Source of the DNA: Nanobdellota archaeon
GTDB lineage: Archaea > Nanobdellota > Nanobdellia > SCGC-AAA011-G17 > ARS1403
Length of the DNA: 40,502 nucleotides
Assembly: GCA_002688095.1 (NCBI GenBank)
Contig: NZCA01000006.1
Location: forward strand, 6,912 to 47,413
Reading direction: 5' to 3'
Shown here: piece by piece, positions 21,470 to 29,416 of the stretch
How the letters are laid out: every line of letters starts with the position of its first letter
Numbering within the stretch: the stretch's first letter is position 1
Made by a program: the position numbers and the translations under genes
The notes under the pieces: model-generated
The model's database searches: none
Seen by the model: the letters and a program-made list of their open reading frames with translations, nothing else
What the model was told of the DNA's origin: nothing

Positions 21470-21518
21470 TTCTCTCTCACAAAAAAATCAAACAAAAAAG
21501 ACTTTATAAATATTATGG

Positions 21519-21655
21519 TTATTCATCAAAATCTTCCAACTCGAAGTCTTCCCACTTCCCTTCTTCCCCGTGTTTTATCTTAAAATCCCCTTCTTCCTTC
21601 TTTTCTTTTAAGTTTGTTTTTTCTTTCTTCTTCTCTTTTTTCTCTTTCTTTATTC
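21519..21655 (-). pseudogene. Out-of-frame C-terminal tail of the subtilase
   Basis: Directly beyond the subtilase stop (21650-21652), the minus-strand frame one base back is open for 44 codons. It continues the same Lys/Glu-rich coiled coil and ends in an ordered-looking acidic tail (GDFKIKHGEEGKWEDFELED then FDE, stop at 21519). It has no start codon of its own. The join sits in GAGAAAAGAATAA, an A-rich spot suited to a -1 slip or to loss of one base. Either a real frameshift mutation, programmed slippage or a sequencing error could explain it. Confidence 0.55.
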
Positions 21656-24600
21656 TTTTCTCTTCTCTCTTAATTTCTCTTCTCTTTCTTTTTCTTTCTC
21701 CCTTTCCCCCTCTTCCTTTGCTCTTTCTTCTCTTCTTCTTTCCTTCTCCAACTCTCTTTCTCTCTTAGCTTTTTCTTTTTCTTCCCTTTCTTTCTCTTTT
21801 TCTTCTTCTCTCTTCAATTTTTCCACTTCTTCCCTTTCTTTCTCTAATTCTTCTTTCTCTTTCTCTAACCTTTCCTTTTCCTTAGCAACTTTATCCTTAT
21901 GATGTCTCTTCAATTTACTTTTGACTAGCCTATCCTCTTCCCCCATTTTATCTTTAATTTTACCAACAAAACCAAAATTAATTTTCTTGAATGGAACAAA
22001 TATTTTATTTATATTTTTTATCTTACTTAAAAATCTAAATCTACTTCTATATCTATAACCTAAATAAATTAAAATTAAAAACACCAAAACTCCTGCTCCA
22101 ATCCAATAATACCTTTGATTTCCTTCTCTTTTGATTATACTTGTAGCCCTCCCAGTCAATCTATCCAACCAACTCTCATCCCCTTCACTTTCTGTTATTT
22201 CCGATTCTTCACTTTCTTCAATAGTTTCATTTTCAGCATTTGTAGTTTCAATAGTCCCCATACTAGTTAAATTTTTATCTGCGTTAATTGCAAAAAAACT
22301 AAAGCCCGGAGTTAAGGCTTCATAAAGTTGATAATCTCCATCCATTCCAGCAGTCAAGGTTTCTAATTCAACCCATTGCCCATTCACATATCTATTCAAA
22401 ACCACTTTAGTAGAATCCCCTAAGGCATTAATTGTAATCCAAGTTTGGGGTACTTTAAATTTAATTTTAGCTTCATCTAAATCCGCTTCTAATAAATTAG
22501 AATTTATCTTCAAATACCTATACACATTACTAACCGCACTCACACTATCTGGTTTGGATTCCTGTTTCTCCACTGTGATTTCCACACTATCCACTCCTCT
22601 CTTAAATTTAAATTCAAGTCCATTTACGCCTACATCCTTACTAATACTAAATTTCTTAACATCTCCAATAGCTGCACTAAATTTCAAAGTAGATTTATCT
22701 AAACTTGTAGTTACAGTATCTCCTCCCGAACTTCCAGTATCACCCCCATCGCCACTAGAACCACTATCATCATCCGGTGTACAAGTCTGGGATTCACTTG
22801 GTTTATCTGTATTAGTTCCACAACTATTAGAATCTGTACAAGTTCTTGTTCTGGTTCCACTGCTAGAACAACTGGTAGGATAATCTGTACAACTCCAACT
22901 TGGCTGACATACAGTCACATCCCAAATCCCGGAAGTATCGGTTTTACCTACCCTATCTAAACAAGTAACACTCCAATTATAATTCCCATTATCCAAATTA
23001 GTTGAGATGGTTTCCTGGGTATTCACACTCACAGAAGAATCTGTCTGATTCACAACTCCTCCAATAGTCAAATTACATTCACCTATAGCATAGTCACTTA
23101 CATTATAATTAAAGTTCACAGTGTTATCATAAACCGAAGTATTATTCAATGGAATAACCAAAGCCACAACAGGCTCACTTTTGTCTACATAGATTGTTTT
23201 ATTTTCACTATCTATACAATAATTATTCAAATCACATGCCTTTACACCCCAAAGATAAATCCCATTACTATCTGGAAAACTAACATTAAATTCCACACTA
23301 GTTTCGTTTATATTTCCACTCCAAGTTTCATTAGCTCCCCAACTACTATAATTATGATATAAAGTTACATTAGTTAGATTATATTTACTTCCCACAGTCA
23401 TATTAAAGATTACATCCGCATTTGAAGTATAGTTCGTATCATTTACAGGGGAATTAATTAAAGTTACAGTCGGAGGTCCAGTTATGTCCCTTACCAAAAA
23501 AGTCTTGCTAGTTAAATTCTCATTTCCACTTGTATCATTGGCCCAACCCCTTATAGTATAAACCCCTATATCTGTTAAATTCGTAGAAACCACACTTAAA
23601 TTAGTAATAAAATTACTCAACAAAGAACCATTTGGATAAATTACACTTCCATTATAACCTGTCAAAAAAGCATCATCATAACTTACACCAATAGTCAAAT
23701 TCTCCTGACCATACTCTACAGTTTCATTACTCAAAGTAAACTCCATACCCGGAACCCGACTATCATTTAAAGCTTCATAAACATTTATCCGACTAAAAGT
23801 CAAATTAGAAACAGAATCCAAGATAGTTTTTCCTGTCTCTTTTAATTCTTGAATAATTTGAGACACACTCGCGGTTTGGTTTGTATCATTATAATATTGT
23901 CTCAACAAAGCAACCGCTCCTGCCACATGCGGAGTTGACATAGAAGTTCCACTTCTTTCTTCATAACCCCCATTAAAAGCAGTAGAATTTATATCCGAAC
24001 CTGGAGCCATTAAACTCACTAAACCATTCCGATTACTATTAGTAGCTATAGTATCTGTTTGGGTGCTCCAACCAATTGCAGTTACATTAGCTATACAAGA
24101 TGGAGAAGAAATCCCTGTCACACTTCCATTATTCCCAGAAGCAGCCACAACCATAATTCCATTTCCTACCGCATTATTTATAGCAGTAGTAAAAGCTGAA
24201 GAATCCCCATCACATTCAGAAGTAAAAACATTATCCGTACCCAGACTCATACTTATAACTGAAATATTATACCTATCTTTTTTATTTACACACCAGTCAA
24301 TACCTGAAATAGCATCAGAGGAATAACCTCCTCCTTGATTATTTAAAACCTTAATAGCAATCAAAGAAGCATTTGGAGCGACTCCATTCACAATACCTGC
24401 CACATGAGTTCCATGACCCTGGTCATCCATAGGATCCTCATCTGTATTAACAAAATCATATCCCCCACTAACTTTACTACAAGTTCCATCACTAATATTC
24501 CCTGTAACACTACAACCTCCTAAATCTGTATGATTGTAAGCAATACCCGTATCTATTATACATACTCCTTGATCTCTTCCAGTTATATTTCCACTTCCAT

Positions 24601-25003
24601 AATTTAATTCTTGAACCACAGATGCATTAATTAAAGGAACTGAATCCTGTAAAAATAATCTTATAGGATAATCATACTCAATTTTCTCCACCCTTCCATC
24701 CTCAATTAAATCTCCTAATTCTTCAGAATTTACCTCACTCGAAAAACCTTTAACAGCACTAAATTCATTTTCTTTTTCAATGCCCAAATCTTCTACAACT
24801 TCTTGAACTTCAACTTCTTCACTAAAACTAAAAATCCCAATACCTTCATCTACTTCTTCTTTCAAAACCACAATAACTTTCACTTCTCCTTGATCTTCTA
24901 ATTCTTCCAGAACCTTATCGTCTACTTTTTCAGAATCTTCATTCGCATTAATAATTCCCAACAATAAAACAAATATCAAACCAAAAATTAAAACTTTCTT
25001 CAC
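21650..25003 (-). CDS. Membrane-anchored subtilisin-like serine protease (S8)
   Basis: About 1117 residues. Signal peptide (KKVLIFGLIFVLLLGIINA); I9-like propeptide (about 25-115). The S8 catalytic domain has Asp151 (IIDTGIA), His197 (QGHGTHVAG), Asn291 (AASGNNG) and Ser354 (GTSMSTPHVAG). Ig-like repeats rich in N-x-S/T sites follow, then a TSP1-like Cys segment (WSC...TRTRTC). Next are a Gly/Ser/Asp linker, a PGF-pre-PGF-type domain ending TPGFSFFAI, one membrane helix (about 963-985), and a long cytoplasmic Lys/Glu coiled coil. The start is GTG at 25003, not ATG at 25024: it overlaps the upstream stop as GTGA, with GAGGTGAG before it. It is probably a cell-surface protease or adhesion factor. 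It ends early relative to an open tail in another frame (21519-21655). Confidence 0.9.
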   Translation of the reverse strand: MKKVLIFGLIFVLLLGIINANEDSEKVDDKVLEELEDQGEVKVIVVLKEEVDEGIGIFSFSEEVEVQEVVEDLGIEKENEFSAVKGFSSEVNSEELGDLIEDGRVEKIEYDYPIRLFLQDSVPLINASVVQELNYGSGNITGRDQGVCIIDTGIAYNHTDLGGCSVTGNISDGTCSKVSGGYDFVNTDEDPMDDQGHGTHVAGIVNGVAPNASLIAIKVLNNQGGGYSSDAISGIDWCVNKKDRYNISVISMSLGTDNVFTSECDGDSSAFTTAINNAVGNGIMVVAASGNNGSVTGISSPSCIANVTAIGWSTQTDTIATNSNRNGLVSLMAPGSDINSTAFNGGYEERSGTSMSTPHVAGAVALLRQYYNDTNQTASVSQIIQELKETGKTILDSVSNLTFSRINVYEALNDSRVPGMEFTLSNETVEYGQENLTIGVSYDDAFLTGYNGSVIYPNGSLLSNFITNLSVVSTNLTDIGVYTIRGWANDTSGNENLTSKTFLVRDITGPPTVTLINSPVNDTNYTSNADVIFNMTVGSKYNLTNVTLYHNYSSWGANETWSGNINETSVEFNVSFPDSNGIYLWGVKACDLNNYCIDSENKTIYVDKSEPVVALVIPLNNTSVYDNTVNFNYNVSDYAIGECNLTIGGVVNQTDSSVSVNTQETISTNLDNGNYNWSVTCLDRVGKTDTSGIWDVTVCQPSWSCTDYPTSCSSSGTRTRTCTDSNSCGTNTDKPSESQTCTPDDDSGSSGDGGDTGSSGGDTVTTSLDKSTLKFSAAIGDVKKFSISKDVGVNGLEFKFKRGVDSVEITVEKQESKPDSVSAVSNVYRYLKINSNLLEADLDEAKIKFKVPQTWITINALGDSTKVVLNRYVNGQWVELETLTAGMDGDYQLYEALTPGFSFFAINADKNLTSMGTIETTNAENETIEESEESEITESEGDESWLDRLTGRATSIIKREGNQRYYWIGAGVLVFLILIYLGYRYRSRFRFLSKIKNINKIFVPFKKINFGFVGKIKDKMGEEDRLVKSKLKRHHKDKVAKEKERLEKEKEELEKEREEVEKLKREEEKEKEREEKEKAKRERELEKERRREERAKEEGEREKEKEREEKLREKRKE

Positions 25004-25275
25004 ACTCTCACCTCTTCCAAACAAGTTTTATAATCTTCATTTTCATTCCATTGACATTTATTATCCACACAACCACACAAAGTTAACTTTAAACATCCAT
25101 ATTCCTCCCTATATTCACAAGTGGTTATCAAATCTTTTGCCTTATCTATCGATGTACAAACTTGACTTGAACATCCCCCAATAGCACATTCACTATCTTT
25201 AGTACATTCAACCCTTTGTTGACTAACACAACCATTTAACAATACTAAAAATAATAGCATCCACCACTTGTCCAC
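25000..25275 (-). CDS. Cys-rich lipoprotein
   Basis: The 91-residue protein has a short N-terminus, a hydrophobic stretch and the lipobox LLNGC, then ten further cysteines in patterns such as ECTKDSECAIGGCSSQVC and LCGC. This resembles small eight-cysteine-cluster domains of secreted proteins. It should be lipid-anchored outside the cell. The start is GTG at 25275, directly after the Rpp30 stop, with GGTGG five bases before it; an ATG at 25260 is the alternative. It overlaps the subtilase start, so the two are coupled and may act together, for example as inhibitor or chaperone. That role is a guess. Confidence 0.75.
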   Translation of the reverse strand: MDKWWMLLFLVLLNGCVSQQRVECTKDSECAIGGCSSQVCTSIDKAKDLITTCEYREEYGCLKLTLCGCVDNKCQWNENEDYKTCLEEVRV

Positions 25276-25809
25276 TTAGACCACCTTAATATCTGAAAAT
25301 TCCTTTAATTTAAAAACTTTAGTATTGCCTAATTTATCTATCCCAATTAATTTTCCAAAGACCTCTAAATCCTTTTTTAATCTCAAATCATACTTGGTTT
25401 TAGCAAAACTCCCCAAAACCATGTTTACCTTATATTTTTTACATAACCTAACATTTTGCATCATTCTTCCTATTAATTTCCCTTCTTCCAATCCACTTAA
25501 TACATCATTAAAATTAAACCCCACACTTATTTTGTTTTTCTTAGCCAGATTACATAAAACTTGATTTAATCCAGAATTTTTATGATGTAAACTGTCTTTA
25601 TCTTCTAATTTTTCCAAACCTAAAACAATATCTACATTATTACTTTCAAATATTTTCCTTAAATTCTTATTATCCACCTCTACAATTACTAAAGTTTCTT
25701 TAGAAGTCTTCAAATCTTTAAATTTAATTATTTTTACATTTACAAATTTACTAAATCCAAACTCTTTACTTAATCCCAAAAGAGCCTTATTTAACACAAA
25801 ATCCATCAT
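25276..25809 (-). CDS. rnp3: RNase P protein component 3 (Rpp30)
   Basis: The 177-residue protein has the diagnostic LHHKNSGLNQVLCNLAKKN and MMQNVRLCKKYKVNMVLGSF segments of the Rpp30 PHP-like barrel. It is shorter than the usual 210-230, mainly at the N-terminus. It is the Pop5 partner in RNase P. In many archaea rnp3 and rnp2 are adjacent; here the lipoprotein and subtilase genes lie between them in the same direction. MM at the start gives two possible ATGs (25809, 25806). Confidence 0.9.
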   Translation of the reverse strand: MMDFVLNKALLGLSKEFGFSKFVNVKIIKFKDLKTSKETLVIVEVDNKNLRKIFESNNVDIVLGLEKLEDKDSLHHKNSGLNQVLCNLAKKNKISVGFNFNDVLSGLEEGKLIGRMMQNVRLCKKYKVNMVLGSFAKTKYDLRLKKDLEVFGKLIGIDKLGNTKVFKLKEFSDIKVV

Positions 25810-25828
25810 AAATCTTTAATAGAAAGAT

Positions 25829-25840
25829 TTTTATATAAAA
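25829..25840. promoter_or_regulatory. Palindromic bidirectional TATA box
   Basis: TTTTATATAAAA is a perfect 12-bp palindrome. Its centre (25834.5) is 25.5 bases from the rnp3 ATG at 25809 (minus) and 27.5 from the uppS ATG at 25862 (plus). One TATA element can thus serve two leaderless divergent genes. Starts are 53 bp apart, exactly as at 29364/29417. Confidence 0.7.
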
Positions 25841-25861
25841 TTTTCCGTTCCTCCCTTACAA

Positions 25862-26566
25862 ATGGAAATCTCAAATGTCCCTAAACATGTTGGTATTATC
25901 TTGGATGGTAACAGAAGATTCGCAAAAAGATTAATGCTTAAACCTTGGAAAGGCCATGAATGGGGATACAATAAAATCAAAGAATTGTTTGATTGGTGTA
26001 AAGAATACCAAGTTAAAGAATTAACACTCTACGCTTTTTCTATTGAAAACTTCAACCGACCTAAAGATGAATTTAACTTTTTAATGAAATTATTTGAAAC
26101 CGCCTTTAAAGAAACTAAAAAAAACAAAAAAATACATGAAGACAAAATAAGAATTAACTTCATCGGAAGAATAAATATGTTCCCAAAAAACGTTCAAGAT
26201 TCTATGCAAGACCTCATGGATTCTACAAAGGACTATTCTAACTTTACAGTAAATTTTGCCATGGCTTATGGTGGCAGAGCTGAAATTATTGACGCTACTA
26301 AAAAAATAGCCTCCCAAATTAAGGAAGGTAAATTAAATATTGATGATATTAACGATGAAGTTTTCAAAAAGAACATTTACTTAGAATCTGAACCCGATTT
26401 AATAATCAGAACCAGCGAACAAAGATTATCCGGATTCTTATTATGGCAATCTAGCTACGCTGAAATTCAATTCCTCCCAGATGTTTTATGGCCAGAATTC
26501 TCAAAAGAAATTTTCTTACAATGTTTAAAAAATTACTCTAAACGAAGTAGAAGATTCGGTAAATAA
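25862..26566 (+). CDS. uppS: Polyprenyl diphosphate synthase (UppS family)
   Basis: The 234-residue cis-prenyltransferase has the P-loop-like IILDGNRRFAKR with the catalytic Asp15, GHEWGYNKIKE, the LTLYAFSIENFNRPKDE region, and the C-terminal RTSEQRLSGFLLWQSSYAEIQF and LWPEF. It extends a prenyl chain to the long cis-polyprenyl diphosphate used as glycan lipid carrier. The usual DGNGRW is DGNRRF, as in many archaeal/eukaryotic-type members. Leaderless start. Confidence 0.95.
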   Translation: MEISNVPKHVGIILDGNRRFAKRLMLKPWKGHEWGYNKIKELFDWCKEYQVKELTLYAFSIENFNRPKDEFNFLMKLFETAFKETKKNKKIHEDKIRINFIGRINMFPKNVQDSMQDLMDSTKDYSNFTVNFAMAYGGRAEIIDATKKIASQIKEGKLNIDDINDEVFKKNIYLESEPDLIIRTSEQRLSGFLLWQSSYAEIQFLPDVLWPEFSKEIFLQCLKNYSKRSRRFGK

Positions 26567-27232
26567 TTAACTAATTGTGGTCCCATTAAACCTCTCATCC
26601 TTCAAAACTTTCTCTAAATTATCCACATCTTTCAAAATTGCAGTTTTAATCTTATGTCTGTTTATTATCCTAGCAGCTGATTGATCCAACACAAAATGCT
26701 GTCCAGCTTTAAACTTAATCTTATTCACTTTCTTCATAAATTCCTTAAAACTAATCTCAGAAATAAATTTAGCATTTTTAACTTTTCTAGGATCTGCACT
26801 ATATAATCCCCTAACATTAGTCATATTAATCAAATAATCTGCTTTCACATATCTAGCTATATTAGCTGCAGTTCCATCTGAAGTCATATCTGGATGATAA
26901 CCTAAAGCCCCACATACCACCAAATTTTTCTGCTTTAATAATCTTCCAATTTCGTTTAAAGAATTTGGAATCAAAAGATTGGCCCCTAAAAAATTACTTA
27001 CCAACATAGCATTTAATTTTGTAGTCTGGATCCCCACCAAAGATTTTATTTTCTCACCTTTATCTTTCAAACTGGAAATATACTGCCTAGCTAATGCTCC
27101 TCCGCCCGTAACTATAACAATCTTATATCTAGAAAATTTCTTAATCACTTTCTTTAATCTTTTTAAGAATTCTAAATCTACTTTATTAGGAATCACCAAA
27201 CTCCCACCTACAGATATCACCACTTTTTTCAT
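26567..27232 (-). CDS. pyrH: UMP kinase, archaeal type
   Basis: The 221-residue amino-acid-kinase-fold enzyme makes UDP from UMP. It begins KKVVISVGGSLVIP, has VTGGGALARQYI for phosphate binding, and the PDMTSDGTAANIARYVKAD and INMTNVRGLYSADPRK segments typical of archaeal PyrH. DUF357 precedes it by 3 bp, and uppS ends convergently right next to it. Confidence 0.94.
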   Translation of the reverse strand: MKKVVISVGGSLVIPNKVDLEFLKRLKKVIKKFSRYKIVIVTGGGALARQYISSLKDKGEKIKSLVGIQTTKLNAMLVSNFLGANLLIPNSLNEIGRLLKQKNLVVCGALGYHPDMTSDGTAANIARYVKADYLINMTNVRGLYSADPRKVKNAKFISEISFKEFMKKVNKIKFKAGQHFVLDQSAARIINRHKIKTAILKDVDNLEKVLKDERFNGTTIS

Positions 27233-27235
27233 TTT

Positions 27236-27526
27236 TTAATCTTGGGCAAATAATTTATTATCATGCACATCAAATATCCCCAATCTTGCTCCCGCATCCA
27301 AAAAACCATGAGCATAATTTAATGCCGCAAACGCATTTACTTCATCTCCTTTCCCTCTAAAATGCTTAGCATCTTCAATATATCTCTCCACTATATCCAC
27401 AAAGTCTTCTCTAGCTTTTTTTATAGCTTCTAAATTTACACTTTCCTTAGATTTCTTAGCCTTTTCTAAAGCATCACTAGCCAACTTAAAATATTTCTCT
27501 AATTTCTCTTCTTTTATCTCATTCAT
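27236..27526 (-). CDS. DUF357 family protein
   Basis: A 96-residue helical protein with the DUF357 end signature NAFAALNYAHGFLDAGARLGIFDV. Two long helices (KYFKLASDALEKAKK and DFVDIVERYIEDAKHF) form a hairpin resembling a tetratricopeptide-like unit. I use the ATG at 27526, where GGGAG is 5 bases upstream and a TATA-like box at 27547-27556 fits; a TTG at 27538 is less likely. The family function is unknown, and it is usually near nucleotide or RNA genes in archaea. Confidence 0.85.
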   Translation of the reverse strand: MNEIKEEKLEKYFKLASDALEKAKKSKESVNLEAIKKAREDFVDIVERYIEDAKHFRGKGDEVNAFAALNYAHGFLDAGARLGIFDVHDNKLFAQD

Positions 27527-27585
27527 ATTAACTCCCAATATAACATAGTATTTAACTTTTTTGATGAAACGCTTCTTAAAAGTTC

Positions 27586-29364
27586 CTATTCAATTCTGAT
27601 TTTTCTCACACCCTCTATATGATTCACCCTTTCAATCACTTTCTTCAATTCTTTTAATCCATTAAAATTAATATCCAAAGTACATTCTGCAATCTCATCA
27701 CTTGCATTCTTAGCCTGGGCAGTTTGAACACCAATCCCCATAGCCGCAACTGCATTTAAAATCTCAGCAAAAATACCCAGTCTTTCTTCTGCCAGTATTT
27801 TCAACTTAATTTTATTATTAAAATCCTCTATCCAAAAAGCTCCAATTTTATTTTTAACATCTTTAACATTTTTACAACTATAAGAGTGTACTACTGCGTT
27901 TTTAAAACTACTAACTACCCCGATTAAGTCTTCTTCGGGTAATGGATTACAACATTTGGCCATCCTTAAATCGTAATCCCCCTCTACCCCAATAAAAAAA
28001 TTCTCAATCACAACTTCTTCTTCCGCAAGCTTCCTACGTCCAGGCATTCCAGTAATGCTAAAATGCTGCCTAATTTTTTCAAATGCTTTCCTAGTTTTAA
28101 CAAAACTTAACCAATTCCTACTTGGCTTATGCAAAGTCGAAGTCAAAACTTCTACTTCATCCCCATTTTTTAATTTCTGTCTTAAACTTACAAACTTTCC
28201 ATTCAATCTTCCCCCTGTACATTTGTCTCCAATCTCACTATGTACAGCATAAGCAAAATCCACAATACTACTTCCTTCATTCAATTCTATGATTTTTCCT
28301 TTTGGAGTAAAACAGTAAATCTTATTTTCAAATAAATCTAATTTTAACTTATACAAAAATTCCTTATCACTTTCAGTTCCAAAATCTAAGATTCTCCTTA
28401 ACCAACTTAACTGCTTATTAAACTTCTTCTCCCCTTCAATTTTTTTATATCCCCAATGAGCTGCTACTCCCTCTTCGGCCATATCATTCATCCTTTTAGT
28501 CCTAATCTGAACCTCAACAGGAATTTGATTATAAAAAAAAGTAACGTGTAAACTTTGATAGATTCCTCCTTTAGGAGAAACAATAAAATCCTTTAATCTC
28601 TCTGGGATAGTATCCCACAAGGTATTCACAATCCCTAAAACCCTATAGCAATCCTCACTAGTCTCTACAATAATTCTTAATCCTAATAAATCATAAATCT
28701 CTTCAAATTTCTTACCCTTATCCACCATTTTTTTATGGATACTATAGAAATGCTTGGGTCTTCCAAAAATTTCATATTTGATCTTCTTCTTTTTAAGTTC
28801 TTTAATCAATTGTTCTTCTAATTCCCTAATAAATTTCTCTCTTTCCCCTCTCTTAATCTTAATTTTTCTTTTTAATTCAAAATATTTTTGAGTATTCAAA
28901 TATCTAAAGCTTAAATCTTCTAACTCCCATTTCAAATCACTCAATCCTAGTCTATAGGCTATAGGAGCATAAATTTCCATTGTGTCTCTGCTTATTCTTT
29001 TCCTTTCTAATTCACCCAAAATACTCAAACTCCTCATCTTATACAATCTTTCTAATAATTTAATTAGTAAAATTCTCAAATCTTCAATAGTCGCTATCAA
29101 CATCTTCCTAACCTTATCTGGTTTGTTCCCCTTTCCTGCCTTAGCAGCCAGCATATTGAATTTTTTTAAACCTCTTATAATCTTATTAACCTCAATCCCA
29201 AAGCCCTTCACATCAGAACTAAAATCATACAATAAAGTTGCAGAAATAGCTTTTTCATCCAAACCATAATTTTGCAAAAATTCACAATATTTTTTCTTAT
29301 TTTTGTTCTCCAAATTACCATAATTCTTTTTCACAAAATCCAAAGTTTTTCCCACTAATTCCAT
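27586..29364 (-). CDS. Long RelA/SpoT homologue, HD domain degenerate
   Basis: 592 residues with complete RSH architecture, in order. The pseudo-HD region covers residues about 20-140. The (p)ppGpp synthetase follows (about 190-310), with GRPKHFYSIHKKM, YDLLGLRIIV (Asp225), SPKGGIYQSLHVTF and VEVQIRT (Glu284). TGS covers about 349-410 (YCFTPKGKIIEL), then a conserved-Cys region (AKCCNPLPEEDLIGVVS) and a C-terminal ACT domain. The hydrolase residues are gone: the HD pair reads YD (46-47) and the LADRLHNM-like motif reads LLERLYKM. So it should make but not degrade the alarmone. Start is ATG at 29364, 26 bp after TTTTAAAA; an ATG at 29397 is upstream of that promoter. Full RSH proteins are rare in archaea; transfer from bacteria is likely. 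Confidence 0.93.
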   Translation of the reverse strand: MELVGKTLDFVKKNYGNLENKNKKKYCEFLQNYGLDEKAISATLLYDFSSDVKGFGIEVNKIIRGLKKFNMLAAKAGKGNKPDKVRKMLIATIEDLRILLIKLLERLYKMRSLSILGELERKRISRDTMEIYAPIAYRLGLSDLKWELEDLSFRYLNTQKYFELKRKIKIKRGEREKFIRELEEQLIKELKKKKIKYEIFGRPKHFYSIHKKMVDKGKKFEEIYDLLGLRIIVETSEDCYRVLGIVNTLWDTIPERLKDFIVSPKGGIYQSLHVTFFYNQIPVEVQIRTKRMNDMAEEGVAAHWGYKKIEGEKKFNKQLSWLRRILDFGTESDKEFLYKLKLDLFENKIYCFTPKGKIIELNEGSSIVDFAYAVHSEIGDKCTGGRLNGKFVSLRQKLKNGDEVEVLTSTLHKPSRNWLSFVKTRKAFEKIRQHFSITGMPGRRKLAEEEVVIENFFIGVEGDYDLRMAKCCNPLPEEDLIGVVSSFKNAVVHSYSCKNVKDVKNKIGAFWIEDFNNKIKLKILAEERLGIFAEILNAVAAMGIGVQTAQAKNASDEIAECTLDINFNGLKELKKVIERVNHIEGVRKIRIE

Positions 29365-29385
29365 CCTAAAATATAAGAAAGATAG

Positions 29386-29393
29386 TTTTAAAA
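29386..29393. promoter_or_regulatory. Palindromic bidirectional TATA box
   Basis: TTTTAAAA is centred at 29389.5, which is 25.5 bases from the RSH ATG (29364, minus) and 27.5 from the TtuA-like ATG (29417, plus). The two starts are 53 bp apart. This is the same geometry as the rnp3/uppS pair. Confidence 0.65.
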
Positions 29394-29416
29394 GCATATT
29401 CTCTACAATCTATATC

